Positions 31,001 to 38,220 of a stretch of DNA of 58,893 nucleotides are shown here, one piece after another. This DNA is from Apostichopus californicus (taxonomy: Eukaryota > Echinodermata > Holothuroidea > Aspidochirotida > Stichopodidae). The stretch spans positions 1,708-60,600 of the forward strand of contig JAIPMN010003416.1 of the NCBI GenBank assembly GCA_020650975.1, given 5' to 3'. A program made the translations under genes and the position numbers. The notes beneath the pieces were generated by a model. The model had not been told where the DNA came from and made no database searches. It saw nothing but the letters and a program-made list of their open reading frames with translations. Every line of letters starts with the position of its first letter. Positions within the stretch are counted from its first letter, which is position 1.

Positions 31001-33733
31001 AGTATCTGTACAGTGAGATTAAAAGGGCCAGCTCGAAGCAGTAAATGTTCATCAGGATAAAGTAAACAGAAAATGAATTATGTGTTATTTAAACTGAAAC
31101 GTCATCAGGCTTGTCCAAAACATTTTCACCACTGACCATCAAAAGCATTCCAAAACATTCATGAGTGTTAAATTATACATGTATTTGTCTTATTCAGGGA
31201 AATTCCCTTGTAGGTGGCAGTTGGAACACTTTGTGGATGGTTTGAGCATCAGTGACCATTATTGGACTTCCAGCATATTTGAGGGCAATACTGATGTCCA
31301 TTAAAGCTATTAATATTTTAAATGTAACTCTGTAAATTTTCATTTTTTTTTACCAGGTTGCTCGTGCCGCTGAGGAGACGTCTATGGTGCTGGCCAACAA
31401 TATCCCTCCAGAGCAATCAATTAAGGTCCTCTGTCCAATCATTCAGACTGCTGAGGTTCCAGTCAACCAGGCAGCCATTAAAATGCTAACCAAGGTAACA
31501 AAGAGAGGGGGAGCAGGGTACTTTGTGGTTTGACAGTGGTAGGCAAAAGGTTGATTGCAACAAAGAGTTCTTAATACTTTAATATGCCTAGATAAAAGGC
31601 ATTTGCCAGTCACTTCATACAAACTGCTTGTGTCAACCAACATTTAATAGTATAGATTATTCGATCTGAACAAAGCTGTTAGTACAAGACAAAGTGTGAA
31701 AAGACTCCATAACCAACATATTACTTTAACCTTCCACACTTATAGCAATGTTGGTCTCCACACCTAACATATTACTTTAACCTTCCACATTTATAGCAAT
31801 GTTGGTCTCCAAACCCAACATAACAAGAAGGGATGGTTCTTGTGTAGATGGGCATGTGATTCATGCATGTTGACTCATTGAGAATGTAATGTTTATATTG
31901 AGTATTTATGCAATGTTTATATCTTGTTACCATCCTGCAAATGTCAAAGTTACCATAAGTCTGTCATTTTGTTCACAGGTGATTGAAGGTATGGCCTACC
32001 CTGAAGTAAAGACTGTTCTCTCAGATATCGTTCCTGTCTTAGTCAAGGTAAAGACATATTTTAAGCTATTGTTCCTTTAGATATCTTCCCTGTGTTGGTC
32101 AAGTTAAAGACACATCTGAATTAGGAGTGGTCAGGCAGATCTCCTCTGTCTTGGACGAGTTAAAGACATATCTTAACCTGAAGTTAAGATCCTCTCAGAT
32201 ATCATCCGTGTCTTAGTTGAGTAAGGGATACATCTTACCTGAAGTTAAGTCTCTCTCAGATATCATCCCTGTCTTGGACAAGTTAAAGTCATATCTTAAC
32301 CAGAAGTGAAGATTGTTCTCTCAGATATGTTCCCTGTCATTTTCAAGGAACCTGTTTTCCGTGTACCGTTTGCTGTCTTGTCAAATAAAGTAGCACACAG
32401 TGTATTGTTAGGGAGGTGTGTTAGGTATGTGCATTATTGTCACAACATATGATAAATACGTCAAGCATGTCTGTGGTATGGTGAATACTTAAAGACATCG
32501 TAAATATTCAATGTTGAAATATTTACCAATGTATGCCTTCTGATTGTTAAACATAAGGACTAATGAAAATCTAAAATAATCATAACAGTAAGAACTTCAA
32601 AAAGCTGCTAAGGAAAATAATATCCACTCAAGCCTATCGTTGACTCTTACAATCTGAAAACTCATGGGACACAAAACATGATTCCATGTATTAATTTCAA
32701 GATTAGAAACTTAACACATAACTTACAGTTTTTTCAATAGGAAAATGATGTTGTATTCTGTACAATTTGGTACTAAACTTATGTAAGTTATATAGGATAC
32801 AATAATATTGTGAATTAATTACTTGTTACCCTGATTAATTTCTTTGTTTTTGTCTTGACCTCAGGCATACGATAATACAGACAGTAGTGTCAGGAAAGCT
32901 AGTGTCTTCTCTCTGGTCGCGATCCACACCTGCGTTGGTGACGAGATCAAAGAATTCCTCGACGATCTCTCAGGAAGCAAGGTAACGAATAATTGTTCAT
33001 TTATTGACAATGGTTGTTATGAAAGGTTTTTGTGTTTTGTGAAGATGATTATAGGTGTTAATAATGATTTCCACAATTAGTTAGTCCTAAAAACTTGCTT
33101 GGAAATTTGGTATGATGGAGTAATGTTTTAAAGTTTTGGATTAAAATTACCTGGATGAAAGTTACCTTAATGAAATGTGATAATAAAGTTGTTTTGGAAT
33201 TTGCTTCAATGCTGTTGATACCATGTCACCCATAAAAGGAAAGGAACAGGTACCTTAAAACATATTCTAATACTTCTGTCTCTCAAATTTGCAGAATGGA
33301 TGATAAAATGCAAGTGACTTGTTATTTAGGAGTAACCGCATAAATCGCTAATGTACATTAATGATGTGTATCTCACTGCGCTGGATGCTTGAAGCAACAA
33401 ACTATTGTTGTTTCTTGGGATTCAAAGAGCTCCTAGGTGGCAGTTTATCTCATCTACCGTGGTATATAAATCATGTCGAGGCAAGGATAAGTCAAATTAG
33501 GAATGGTTGTGGTAGTATTAACATAGAAAGCTTAAATATGTCTGAAGTATATGCTCTTCTAACAACATAATCATTATTTGCAAGACTTTGATTACTGTAT
33601 AGCCGTCTTGTATCTTTCACTTTAGATGAAGTTACTGAATTTGTACATCAAGAGAGCCCAATCAGAGAAGCTCTCTCAGGGATCCAGTCCGTCTCCCAGC
33701 TCACCAACGTCACTGTCAACCGGTAGCAGATGA
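92..33733 (+). CDS. CLASP: CLASP, CLIP-associating protein (partial, 5' end outside window)
   Basis: CLASPs bind microtubule plus ends and the lattice, suppress catastrophe and promote rescue; they act at the cell cortex, kinetochores and Golgi. I joined 29 exons with GT-AG borders and matching phases: 92-162, 971-1063, 1270-1415, 2008-2143, 3679-3749, 4281-4418, 5245-5424, 6107-6177, 7741-7896, 13065-13148, 13779-13943, 14602-14738, 15334-15435, 15961-16064, 16936-16999, 17828-17991, 18321-18399, 19099-19242, 19863-19949, 23202-23258, 25489-25977, 28767-28836, 29277-29337, 30026-30152, 30872-30997, 31357-31494, 31979-32047, 32865-32981, 33626-33733. They give 1183 residues and a TGA stop. 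Fragment layout: TOG2 about 8-230, Ser/Arg linker 235-500 with SGIP at 414-417, TOG3 about 515-750, second linker to 935, C-terminal CLIP-binding domain 936-1165. Human CLASP1 has about 1540 residues, so roughly 300 N-terminal residues (TOG1) lie upstream. The 3' end of exon 21 is the least certain border. Vertebrate paralogue identity (1 or 2) does not apply if the lineage has a single gene. Confidence 0.96.
971..1063 (+). CDS. CLASP: CLASP exon 2 (TOG2, first HEAT repeat)
   Basis: 31 codons in phase 0 between TTTCAG and GTAAGT. It holds the hallmark NDDKHDWEARAVA, which matches the SDDKHDWEQRVNAL of vertebrate CLASP TOG2; the Trp lies in the tubulin-facing first HEAT loop of TOG domains. 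Confidence 0.95.
1270..1415 (+). CDS. CLASP: CLASP exon 3 (TOG2)
   Basis: 146 bp, phase 0 in and 2 out. It contains the near-invariant LSAKDLRSQVVREACITL of the second/third HEAT repeats of TOG2. Acceptor CTCTCCAG, donor GTAAGT. Confidence 0.96.
2008..2143 (+). CDS. CLASP: CLASP exon 4 (TOG2)
   Basis: 136 bp. Encodes FDHAAESVLPTLFQLIPNSA, matching FDHGAEAIMPTIFNLIPNSA of vertebrate CLASP. The splice donor is ACG|GTAAGT. The following intron opens with three tandem copies of a 92-bp unit. Confidence 0.96.
2176..2452 (+). repeat. 92-bp tandem repeat, 3 copies, in CLASP intron 4
   Basis: Copies start at 2176, 2269 and 2361 with the motif TTTACAACGCTAAAACCAAA and end ..GCTTACTTGGGCAG. Copies differ by only a few bases, so the expansion is recent. 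The rest of this intron (2453-3678) looks unique and AT-rich. Confidence 0.95.
3679..3749 (+). CDS. CLASP: CLASP exon 5 (TOG2)
   Basis: 71 bp, phase 0 in, 2 out. Encodes NPRLIPIVKSHITSKSSSIR, corresponding to IPRLIPVITSNCTSKSVAVR. The donor GTAAGT begins at 3750. Confidence 0.93.
3878..3913 (+). repeat. (ATG)n microsatellite
   Basis: Twelve ATG/GAT trinucleotides in a row within CLASP intron 5. Confidence 0.95.
4281..4418 (+). CDS. CLASP: CLASP exon 6 (TOG2)
   Basis: 138 bp. Encodes the late HEAT repeats, ending in GMEDADSEARSTSRK, which matches GIHDADSEARIEARK in vertebrates. The split Lys codon continues in the next exon. Confidence 0.94.
5245..5424 (+). CDS. CLASP: CLASP exon 7 (end of TOG2, start of Ser-rich linker)
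   Basis: 180 bp. Opens with KAFWKFSENFKSQADKLFNI, equivalent to KCYWGFHSHFSREAEHLYHT, the last helix pair of TOG2. It then passes into a low-complexity Ser/Gly/Asn linker. Confidence 0.95.
5711..5766 (-). repeat. Retroelement 3'-end-like motif, copy 1
   Basis: On the minus strand this reads TTTTGAAGACGATCCTGCTA followed by GGATCGAAACGTCAGGCCAA and CTTACTTTTACAC. GATCCT/AGGATC can form a 6-bp hairpin before GAAA. The same 45-bp motif is at 50371-50424 in the other orientation, and here an A15-16 tract is adjacent. It resembles conserved ends of Penelope-like elements; that assignment is inferred. Confidence 0.5.
6107..6177 (+). CDS. CLASP: CLASP exon 8 (basic Ser/Thr linker)
   Basis: 71 bp. 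Its Arg/Lys/Ser/Thr-rich product resembles the SRASTVSTKSVSTTG stretch of vertebrate CLASP. It is assigned by matched phases (1 base in, 1 out), the good acceptor TTTTAACAG and donor GTAAG, because linker sequence itself is poorly conserved. Confidence 0.85.
7741..7896 (+). CDS. CLASP: CLASP exon 9 (basic linker)
   Basis: 156 bp with GC-rich codons, encoding GKRSSSEVNLAAVDRARTRY and then a Ser/Lys/Arg stretch. It aligns with SLQRSRSDIDVNAAASAKSK of vertebrate CLASP. The acceptor is CTTTAACAG and the donor GGTAATAA is weaker. The following 5.2-kb intron could hide alternative linker exons. Confidence 0.9.
7897..13064 (+). other. CLASP intron 9 (5.2 kb)
   Basis: No exon-like homology is visible. 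It holds a 36-bp duplication at 8069-8135 (ACCACCATCACACCACCCTT..), the 9428-9530 minisatellite, and AT-rich sequence. Because it splits the linker, alternative linker exons could be hidden here. Confidence 0.6.
9428..9530 (+). repeat. ~20-bp minisatellite (ATACCAGGGGATTAGAAGG)
   Basis: About five imperfect copies of AGAAGG-ATACCAGGGGATT in CLASP intron 9. Confidence 0.8.
13065..13148 (+). CDS. CLASP: CLASP exon 10 (basic linker)
   Basis: 84 bp, phase 1 to phase 1. Encodes TPNGRAGRPKARFVSQST, matching TPDNRGRSRAKVVSQSQ of vertebrate CLASP just before the EB1-binding region. Confidence 0.92.
13411..13436 (+). repeat. (ATT)n microsatellite
   Basis: Run of ATT triplets in CLASP intron 10. Confidence 0.8.
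13779..13943 (+). CDS. CLASP: CLASP exon 11 (EB1-binding SxIP region)
   Basis: 165 bp. Contains RRKSGIPIRSQGASRE, aligned with the RSKIPRSQGCSRE SxIP motif that recruits CLASP to EB1 at plus ends (SGIP codons 13874-13885). The following SREASREASPSR has serines spaced four apart, the layout of the GSK3 sites known in this region of vertebrate CLASP2. Confidence 0.93.
14602..14738 (+). CDS. CLASP: CLASP exon 12 (linker before TOG3)
   Basis: 137 bp. Encodes GQPGRERRSSGGSVLP through GTGKDVEAALADVL, matching GQPGRIPGSVNAMRVL...DLEAAVADAL. At the site of the second vertebrate SxIP motifs this protein has no S-x-I-P. Confidence 0.94.
15334..15435 (+). CDS. CLASP: CLASP exon 13 (acidic linker)
   Basis: 34 codons, phase 0 on both sides, so it could be skipped without a frameshift. 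Encodes DSDEESDASSVCSAGSHG, which matches the DDDANSDASSVCSERSYG block. Confidence 0.95.
15961..16064 (+). CDS. CLASP: CLASP exon 14 (TOG3 start)
   Basis: 104 bp. Contains WSERKEGLLGLQNALLLYKQ, equivalent to WSERKEGLLGLQNLLKSQRT. The Trp is the tubulin-facing residue of the first TOG3 HEAT loop. Confidence 0.97.
16310..16605 (+). mobile_element. tRNA-derived SINE
   Basis: The head has a pol III box A-like TGGCCAACTGG (16318-16328) and a box B GGTTCGATTCC (16362-16372) spaced as in tRNAs, with a TCGTGATCC anticodon-arm remnant. A roughly 180-bp body follows, then a tail TAAAGAGCTTTGAGACCTAT TGCTGGTATAATGCACTATA, typical of SINEs that borrow an L2/CR1-like LINE 3' end, and an A/TA-rich end. 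It sits in CLASP intron 14. Confidence 0.8.
16936..16999 (+). CDS. CLASP: CLASP exon 15 (TOG3)
   Basis: 64 bp encoding ELFTRMFVDPHSK, matching EIFTRMFADPHSK. It is preceded by an intron carrying a tRNA-derived SINE. Confidence 0.96.
17828..17991 (+). CDS. CLASP: CLASP exon 16 (TOG3)
   Basis: 164 bp encoding VFLETLSEFI and then DWLFILMTRLLQKMGSDLL, which matches DWLFVLLTQLLKKMGADLL. Confidence 0.97.
18321..18399 (+). CDS. CLASP: CLASP exon 17 (TOG3)
   Basis: 79 bp encoding FRILMKYIVDQTQTPNSK, equivalent to FNILMRFIVDQTQTPNLK. The next intron carries a long (AAAT)n tract. Confidence 0.97.
18414..18479 (+). repeat. 31-bp tandem duplication
   Basis: Two nearly identical copies of CTAGTAGAGTGTTATAGATC CCAATAGCAGT, in CLASP intron 17 right after exon 17. 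Confidence 0.9.
18938..19040 (+). repeat. (AAAT)n microsatellite
   Basis: About 25 AAAT units, uninterrupted, ending 58 bp before CLASP exon 18. It may be the tail of a LINE insertion, since a similar (AAAT)n tail ends the retrotransposon at 55439. Confidence 0.95.
19099..19242 (+). CDS. CLASP: CLASP exon 18 (TOG3)
   Basis: 48 codons, phase 0 on both sides. Contains NSSETRLAVSRIISW, nearly identical to vertebrate NSSETRLAVSRIITW. Confidence 0.97.
19863..19949 (+). CDS. CLASP: CLASP exon 19 (TOG3 end)
   Basis: 29 codons, phase 0 on both sides. Encodes VLVALFELNTSEFSAML, matching VLISLFELNTPEFTMLL. Confidence 0.95.
19950..23201 (+). other. CLASP intron 19 (3.3 kb)
   Basis: AT-rich with no recognisable coding homology. 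It holds a pair of diverged ~80-bp repeats (AGCTTAGAAC..AAGGGAATTTG..CCTGCAAAAA) at about 22558-22620 and 22640-22720. Nothing else stands out. Confidence 0.6.
23202..23258 (+). CDS. CLASP: CLASP exon 20 (short, TOG3 tail)
   Basis: Only 19 codons, phase 0: DTATKLLQNHLQKASNHSE, equivalent to DGATKLLHNHLKNSSN. Its size and symmetric phase allow skipping. It lies alone between introns of 3.3 and 2.2 kb. Confidence 0.93.
23259..25488 (+). other. CLASP intron 20 (2.2 kb)
   Basis: No exon or recognisable element seen; contains several poly-C tracts (for example 24767-24782). The open frames present have no family resemblance. Confidence 0.5.
25489..25977 (+). CDS. CLASP: CLASP exon 21 (second linker; 3' end ambiguous)
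   Basis: Begins after CCAATAG in phase 0. It encodes a Ser/Pro/Arg stretch followed by DSDEIMKSLRQTTAEIQSFM, matching NSEEIYSSLRGVTEAIEKFS. Three in-phase donors are possible: CAG|GTATCT (end 25743), AAG|GTGATG (end 25809) and CAT|GTTAGT (end 25977). I chose the last because the frame stays open with protein-like Ser/Pro-rich sequence and the donor has G at +5. If no donor is used, the frame runs to a TAA at 26050-26052 and would end a short isoform. Confidence 0.75.
26265..26296 (+). repeat. (GTAG)n microsatellite
   Basis: Eight GTAG units, flanked on both sides by copies of GAATATATAGGGAGGGGG, suggesting a small local duplication. Confidence 0.9.
28270..28365 (+). mobile_element. hAT-like MITE fragment
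   Basis: CAGCGGGCCACAC .. CGGCCACATGCTGCCCGCGG GTTGCACTTTG resembles the GGGCCACAT..GGCCCGCGGGCC core of many hAT non-autonomous elements. No terminal repeats could be found, so it is a fragment at best. Confidence 0.35.
28767..28836 (+). CDS. CLASP: CLASP exon 22 (linker before C-terminal domain)
   Basis: 70 bp, phase 0 in, 1 out. Encodes SLSEGITKLKLDGGAFEDEQ, in the position of the KTALKEAVFDDD segment of vertebrates. The phase fits exons 21 and 23. Confidence 0.85.
29277..29337 (+). CDS. CLASP: CLASP exon 23 (start of C-terminal domain)
   Basis: 61 bp encoding DPVQFQPLLTVLSNHSSK, equivalent to DLVADLLKELSNHNER. It opens the C-terminal HEAT-like domain that binds CLIP-170, LL5beta and GCC185 in vertebrates. 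Confidence 0.92.
29389..29551 (+). mobile_element. Short MITE with 6-bp target duplication
   Basis: A 163-bp element in CLASP intron 23 whose ends are inverted: CAGGCATGAGCG on the left, and GGCTCATCCCTG on the right, read in reverse as CAGGGATGAGCC. AAAATA directly flanks it on both sides (29383-29388 and 29552-29557). Inside is the palindrome TTCCGCGAATTCGCGGAA. No coding capacity. Confidence 0.7.
30026..30152 (+). CDS. CLASP: CLASP exon 24 (C-terminal domain)
   Basis: 127 bp. Encodes FEERKTAMATLMRLSHAG and then WEANFKTVLYLLLETL, matching VEERKGALLELLKIT and WEEHFKTILLLLLETL. Confidence 0.97.
30872..30997 (+). CDS. CLASP: CLASP exon 25 (C-terminal domain)
   Basis: 42 codons, phase 0. SIRALALRVLREILRNQP and FKEYAELTILKILEAHKD are almost identical to the human sequence. 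Confidence 0.98.
31357..31494 (+). CDS. CLASP: CLASP exon 26 (C-terminal domain)
   Basis: 46 codons, phase 0, encoding VARAAEETSMVLA and IKVLCPIIQTAEVPVNQAA, the latter matching IKVLCPIIQTADYPINLAA. Confidence 0.98.
31713..31826 (+). repeat. 58-bp tandem duplication
   Basis: Two copies of ACATATTACTTTAACCTTCC ACA.TTATAGCAATGTTGG in CLASP intron 26. Confidence 0.9.
31979..32047 (+). CDS. CLASP: CLASP exon 27 (C-terminal domain; tail tandemly duplicated)
   Basis: 23 codons, phase 0, ending VKTVLSDIVPVLVK before GTAAAG. Equivalent to LLQLLVDIIPGLLQ. About 62 bp made of the last 45 exonic bases plus the first intronic bases is repeated in decayed form five times in the downstream intron (see 32048-32355). 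Confidence 0.96.
32048..32355 (+). repeat. Decayed tandem copies of CLASP exon 27 tail plus donor
   Basis: Five imperfect copies, about 62 bp each, of the exon 27 tail plus the start of its intron, roughly at 32067, 32130, 32188, 32250 and 32313. All keep the (T)CTCAGATAT..TCCCTGTC core. Copies 1, 2 and 4 have AAGTTAAAG where the functional exon has AAG|GTAAAG, so the donor G is lost. Copy 3 reads TTGAGTAAGG, a possible cryptic donor. None has an obvious acceptor of its own. Confidence 0.85.
32865..32981 (+). CDS. CLASP: CLASP exon 28 (C-terminal domain)
   Basis: 39 codons, phase 0. AYDNTDSSVRKASVFSLVAI is nearly identical to GYDNTESSVRKASVFCLVAI. Confidence 0.98.
33626..33733 (+). CDS. CLASP: CLASP terminal coding exon 29
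   Basis: 36 codons including TGA at 33731-33733. MKLLNLYIKRAQSEK matches MKLLNLYIKRAQTTN, followed by a Ser/Pro tail like the vertebrate Ser-rich C terminus. Confidence 0.97.
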   Translation: MKLLNLYIKRAQSEKLSQGSSPSPSSPTSLSTGSR

Positions 33734-33810
33734 GGAGGAGAAGGCATCGGCACAAATTTTACTCCGCTTTACAAGTTTCTCTTTCTTTAGTCTTTTTACT
33801 GGTGTCAAAT

Positions 33811-34510
33811 TTTACACAGTGAATGGGAAGTGCAAGTTACACTGAGCTGGTTTAGCAGATTCTGGAAGGGTCAGGAGTCTTGCATAGCTGTTTTACACAG
33901 TGAATGGGAAGTGCTAGTTACACTGAGCTGGTTTAGCAGATTCTGGAAGGGTCAGGGATTCTGGATTCAGGGATTCTGGAAGGGTCAGGGATCTTGCATA
34001 GCTGTTTTACACAGTGAATGGGAAGTGTTTGTTACACTGAGCTGAGCTGGTTTAGCAGATTCTGGAAGGGTGAGGGATCATGTATAGCTGTTTTACACAG
34101 TGAATGGGAAGTGCTAGTTACACTGAGCTGGTTTAGCAGATTCTGGAAGGGTCAGGGATCTTGTATAGCTGTTTTACACAGTGAATGGGAAGTGTTTGTT
34201 ACACTGAGCTGAGCTGGTTTAGCAGATTCTGGAAGGGTGAGGGATCATGTATAGCTGTTTTACACAGTGAATGGGAAGTGCTAGTTACACTGAGCTGGTT
34301 TAGCAGATTCTGGAAGGGTCAGGGATCTTGTATAGCTGTTTTACACAGTGAATGGGAAGTGTTTGTTACACTGAGCTGAGCTGGTTTAGCAGATTCTGGA
34401 AGGGTGAGGGATCATGTATAGCTGTTTTACACAGTGAATGGGAAGTCTAGTTACACTGAGCTGAGCTGGTTTAGCAGATTCTGGAAAGGTGAGGGATCTG
34501 GTATAGCTGT
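33811..34510 (+). repeat. 81/86-bp minisatellite in CLASP 3' UTR
   Basis: Eight copies of a unit beginning TTTACACAGTGAATGGGAAG start at 33811, 33892, 34006, 34092, 34173, 34259, 34340 and 34426. After a disturbed second unit (114 bp, internal duplication of a GGATTCTGGA block), spacings alternate 86, 81, 86, 81, 86, forming a 167-bp higher-order dimer. The 5-bp difference is GAGCTGAGCTGG versus GAGCTGG. Open frames here are shadows of the repeat. Confidence 0.95.
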
Positions 34511-37500
34511 TTGGGGTTGTGTGCAAGGAGCTTGCTTGAAGACAGAGAGGTTGTTACAGGACAGCCAAAGAACATTGATACGATACAGAAGGGGACCTTG
34601 CAATGTTATTTGGATTGTGTATGGAGCTTGTAAACTCACAGAGGGATTATTGTAGGACAGGCATACTGTAGCTCACTGATGTACCTATAAGATATACATA
34701 AATCGTTATAAATAATGGCTGTGGGTTCTGATGTCGTGTTAACAATCTGCATGTGTGTTTGTGTCTTGATAGCCTGGCCAAGAATCCAGAATTAAAATAT
34801 GTTTGTTTGTAACTAGTAACATTGAATACAACACAATCAAGGTACCCTGACTACTTAGTTTGAATATAGTACAGTTTAGTAGTGAGGAATAATAATAATA
34901 CATCAGGAGAAAGAGAGGTCAATCGGTCAACATGTACACTATCCTTTCTGAGACATTCTCATACCAGTAAAAGCACCATAACTGGCCAGCTTTAAGTGTC
35001 AGTCTCTGTATGAAGCTGTCTAAACGCAGATATGCTGCTCCTCAAATGTATTTATCATGCCATATGCAGTAGTTAACATTTCTATGCAGATAATGTTCAC
35101 ATCTACACCACTAAGCTGTATGGTAAACTGTTCAGTGTAAACAAAGTTCTTTCGAGGTGTTTTTTGGGCAGGAATTCATAAGCAGTATGTGTAATAGCAG
35201 ACTAACTTCTAAACGTCTTTTATAAGTCTAAAAGTCTTTAGTAATCCTGTGGCTTTATCCTGTAGTTTTAGCTCATTTGGTGTCACTGTTCATCATCATA
35301 TTTCCACTCTCTGCCGGAGAGTGGACGGCTTTCTACGTAGAAATTTTAACAATGTCTCTACTTGACTATTCTTGTATTTACTCTCTCATGCATTTTAATA
35401 TTTATCTAAATCTTTCGGAAACTTGCCTTAACATTTTTTACGCATAATTTTGGGGACTTACTTTCAACTGGGATGGGATGATTTGGTAGGAGTGTGTGCG
35501 TACTTTGTGCCTGTTTTAGTGATGATATATAAGACCATTTCAAAAATTTTACTTGCTCATTGACATATTGCAGTCGACATATATCTGATAGCCTAAAAAT
35601 TACTTGTCCTAAAGCGTGGATTATTGAAAGCATGCTTCATAGATGTGATGAAAAACTTTAAAGTGATAATTTCAAATTTCAGTGTCACCCAGGCAATTAT
35701 CCACATCCCATCTAGCAATTATCCATTGGAAATATTCTTGTTTGTGAAGGATATATGGGAAGAAAATGATTTTTATTATTTTTATGAAATTCATTTTCTT
35801 TTGCATTTATCCTTACAAAACATCCCAACCGCAATACTTAAGTGTGTTATCCATCATATTCATGAATATTCATTTATTAGTTGAGTGTTTACTTTTAACA
35901 TACAAGACATTTTAAGAGTAGTTAGTATGTTATTGCATCTCCTACAATCTAATTCCTTTGAAAGATAAGGCTGGAAGTCATCATCATCAAACAGACTGTA
36001 AACCATTTACAAATACCAGTACTAAGAACACTTGTGTGGTCCACAGTCACAGCATACAATATCTCACCATGAATGCTGACAGAAAATACAAGTCTTAGCT
36101 ATACCAATGAGGAAACAAAAAAATCCAAAATTATTCATGTGTGAGATTAAATGTGATTTACTCTTTCCATATCCATGTAGCATTTTTCTGATGTCACCTT
36201 TTAATAGTTGAGATGTAACCACCAAATGATAAAACTATAAACCAACCATCGTTCAGGCATGCATGGCTGTAAATTTTTGAGGGATAATATCTAATATCCT
36301 TTTAATGAGGAAAAGGAAAATCAATTTCTGTGGTTTATACGACTGTTTTCTATATTAAGATGTAACCTTGTGTTAACCACCACCGTATATAGCTATGGAG
36401 TCTAACCTGCCGATGTGTTTTGTCAACAGATACAACAATGTGCTTCAGTCATCTTGCCATATGTAAGATAACTGGATTGAACCAGTTTTAGTGTCCTTTT
36501 CAATTAATTGTAATGTACACCATATATTTTGCTACTGTATAACTTGAGAGTAAATACTATCTAGAAGCATTTTCTCCAAAATTTGAGACTGATTCTGGGA
36601 CGGTTGTTGGAAAGTAGAGAATGCTTCCATCTTATTTACCTGTGCCCTTTCATACAGTGAGATTATTAAACACATCGTAGATAGGTAACAGTGCTTTTAA
36701 CATTCATTTGACCTCGGTCAAAGTTTTGGAAATAAGGAGGCGGGGGTGGGAGGGGGGGCAGTACCTACCTATGTTGATTTGTGATATGTACAGTGTGTTT
36801 TATCATATTGGTATTATGAAGATGAAAATATTGTTGGTCTCCCACAGCAGTGTGGAAGCAAAAAAAATGTTAATACCTGGATTTCTAGTTGAACTAATAA
36901 CCAGGTGTAATGGCAATGTCTCTTCTCATGTGGTTAAATAGTTATGCAACCACTATGCATTTTACGTTTCTTAAAAGTTTTACATTGTTGAGGCAGCGTT
37001 CAGGGTTTTTATAGTTTCAAGAGTCACATTTAGAGGGATATGCCAAAGATTGAGAAGGATATGCAATGTTTGAGAGGGATATACACATGTTACAGTGTCA
37101 GTGTAGAATACATATGCTACATGTCAATTAGATAACAAAGTGAAAAATCAGAGTACATCCTATGAAAAGAAATCAAATATTGAGTGTGTTTGCTCAACCT
37201 TCTATGACAAATAACAACTCTTGAAGAAAAATAAAAGACAAGTTTGTTGTTTTGTTGTATGACATTGAGCAGAAATATAACTTGTCCATGAAAATTATGA
37301 ATCAATCCCAAACATCCTACGTTTTTCAAATAAATTGTGTAAGATTCTCTATCTACGTAGCAATCTCGAAGTGAGCGTTTTATACTTGACTTCAATTCAG
37401 TCTGGAATTAACAAACTCTTGGTTTCTTTCCCACCTCTAAATCATGCCAATGTCATACAGTTAAGATGTGATTCTGAAGCTAGCTGTTAATGTTTATTTC

Positions 37501-38177
37501 AATGGTTTCATACCTTGCATTGCATTTCCAACACTGAGCGGTGCTAGTACATTTTCAGCTATTGTATTAGGTTAGGAAGGGGTTTAATGATTGCTGTAAG
37601 TTATTAGGTGAAATGCTAGAGTAATATTCAAATTTGAAAATTACCACCTGTGGATGGCAATAGTAGTAATTTAATGTTTATTGCTAACACCATGGATCAC
37701 TATTTAAGGGGATATAATTGCTAAGAAACTGGAAGCCTGTATAATTTATTACCAAATGATTAACTTATAATATTCAGGGATAATCATTTCCTTGGTAGCG
37801 ACAAATATTGGGAAATTGGTAACTACTTAACATAATTGATAATTGAAGAGTTAAAAACTTACAATGATGTTTTTTACATTTTTAGTTACTGCCATTCTTT
37901 GCAGTCCTGACAATCTTTGTCGTCTGTTTCTTATGCATGGAAATGGTTTTCAGTATTAAAACCCCCTCCCAAACTGTTTAATGTTTAACAACTTATTGTG
38001 TCTTTGTGAGTAAATGGTTTTTAAATTTTTTTTTTTTCCTCCTTCAGTCTGTGAATAAAATCTACATGTATGAAAACATTAACTGTAAATATTGCTATCC
38101 TTGCTGTGGCATAATGTACTTGTTTCTTAGGTAGATGTGTATGTGTGACTAAATGTGCTGTCACTTGTACAAATCAG

Positions 38178-38204
38178 AATAAACAGAAACGTTGCAAAAA
38201 TAAA
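38178..38204 (+). promoter_or_regulatory. CLASP: Polyadenylation signals of CLASP
   Basis: Two canonical AATAAA hexamers 21 bp apart, at 38178-38183 and 38199-38204, followed by a T-rich tract (TCATTCTCGCTTCTTCTCTC). They are the best 3' end candidate for the plus-strand gene before the region turns into repeats. Confidence 0.55.
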
Positions 38205-38220
38205 TGAAAGTCAAAATCAT

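Larger units (their letters stand above)
33734..38220 (+). other. CLASP: CLASP 3' UTR (predicted)
   Basis: No further coding segment is visible after the stop, and AATAAA signals appear at 38178-38183 and 38199-38204, so a UTR of about 4.5 kb is likely. It contains the 33811-34510 minisatellite and AT-rich unique sequence with many ATTTA-type stretches. Earlier cleavage sites are possible and the UTR could be shorter in some transcripts. Confidence 0.6.

Noticed and set aside
33830..34655. Repetitive open frames (LSWFSRFWKG..) after the CLASP stop
   Set aside because: They are translations of the 3' UTR minisatellite; the frames shift between units and there is no splice or start context.
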